Below are positions 45,353 through 45,442 of a stretch of 45,442 nucleotides of DNA, in pieces. The notes beneath the pieces are model-generated. The model ran no database searches. It was given only the letters and a program-made list of their open reading frames with translations, and had not been told where the DNA came from. Each line of letters begins with the position of its first letter. Within the stretch, counting starts at the first letter, position 1. This DNA is from Phlebiopsis flavidoalba (lineage: Eukaryota; Basidiomycota; Agaricomycetes; Polyporales; Phanerochaetaceae). The DNA lies in contig JAOCPU010000103.1 in NCBI GenBank assembly GCA_035772785.1, forward strand, positions 1 to 45,442. The letters are read 5' to 3'. The position numbers and the translations under genes are program-made.

Positions 45353-45442
45353 ATGCCGACGTCCCACGAGGCCGGCATCAGCCTCAGATGGCATCATGAG
45401 ATCTCTCGGCGACTCAAGGGTAGTCCATGAGGGATTTACCCC

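Overview
The window looks like nuclear DNA of a mushroom-forming basidiomycete (Agaricomycetes). It is GC-rich, its genes are broken by introns of about 45-80 bases with GTNNGT...YAG ends, it carries typical fungal housekeeping genes, and it contains a Plavaka-type DNA transposon, a group known from Basidiomycota. There are no bacterial operons, and I saw no tRNA, rRNA or CRISPR array.

Layout. From 0.9 to 3.5 kb lies a MOCS1-type molybdenum cofactor gene (MoaA module, then MoaC module, + strand). It converges on a GNAT acetyltransferase (3.8-5.0 kb, -). From 5 to 12 kb I recognise no gene. A Ser/Tyr/Gly-rich protein tail (12.1 kb, -) and degenerate repeats follow. The 14.9-22.2 kb block holds a calcium-regulated mitochondrial aspartate/glutamate carrier (AGC1/aralar type, -), the tRNA m1G37 methyltransferase TRM5 (-) and, divergent from TRM5 across only 133 bases, a TatD/Scn1 metal-dependent hydrolase (+). 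From 22.5 to 26 kb an unidentified element of about 1.5 kb is present twice in direct orientation, with two hairpins conserved between the copies. Next come a BTB/POZ protein (-), the Golgi SNARE GOS1/GOSR1 (+), a small hydrophilic protein (-), a secretory-pathway membrane protein (-), a conserved fungal TPR-like protein (+) and mitochondrial ribosomal protein uS15m (+). The right-hand 9 kb is occupied by a Plavaka element: a multi-exon transposase (36.7-40.6 kb), a second gene whose product ends in an AT-hook (41.4-43.7 kb), minisatellites, and short tandem repeats on both flanks.

Almost every host gene is recognisable over its full length but carries scattered one- or two-base frame breaks, some in homopolymers, while splice sites and key motifs are intact. 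Several of these genes (TRM5, uS15m, GOS1) are expected to be needed for normal growth. I therefore read most breaks as consensus errors of an unpolished assembly, not as pseudogenes. Exon boundaries are approximate where frames shift.

The genes do not form one pathway. Mitochondrial functions recur (MOCS1, AGC1, uS15m), but as independent genes in a normal fungal neighbourhood. The most unusual material is the duplicated hairpin element and the Plavaka element with its AT-hook companion gene.
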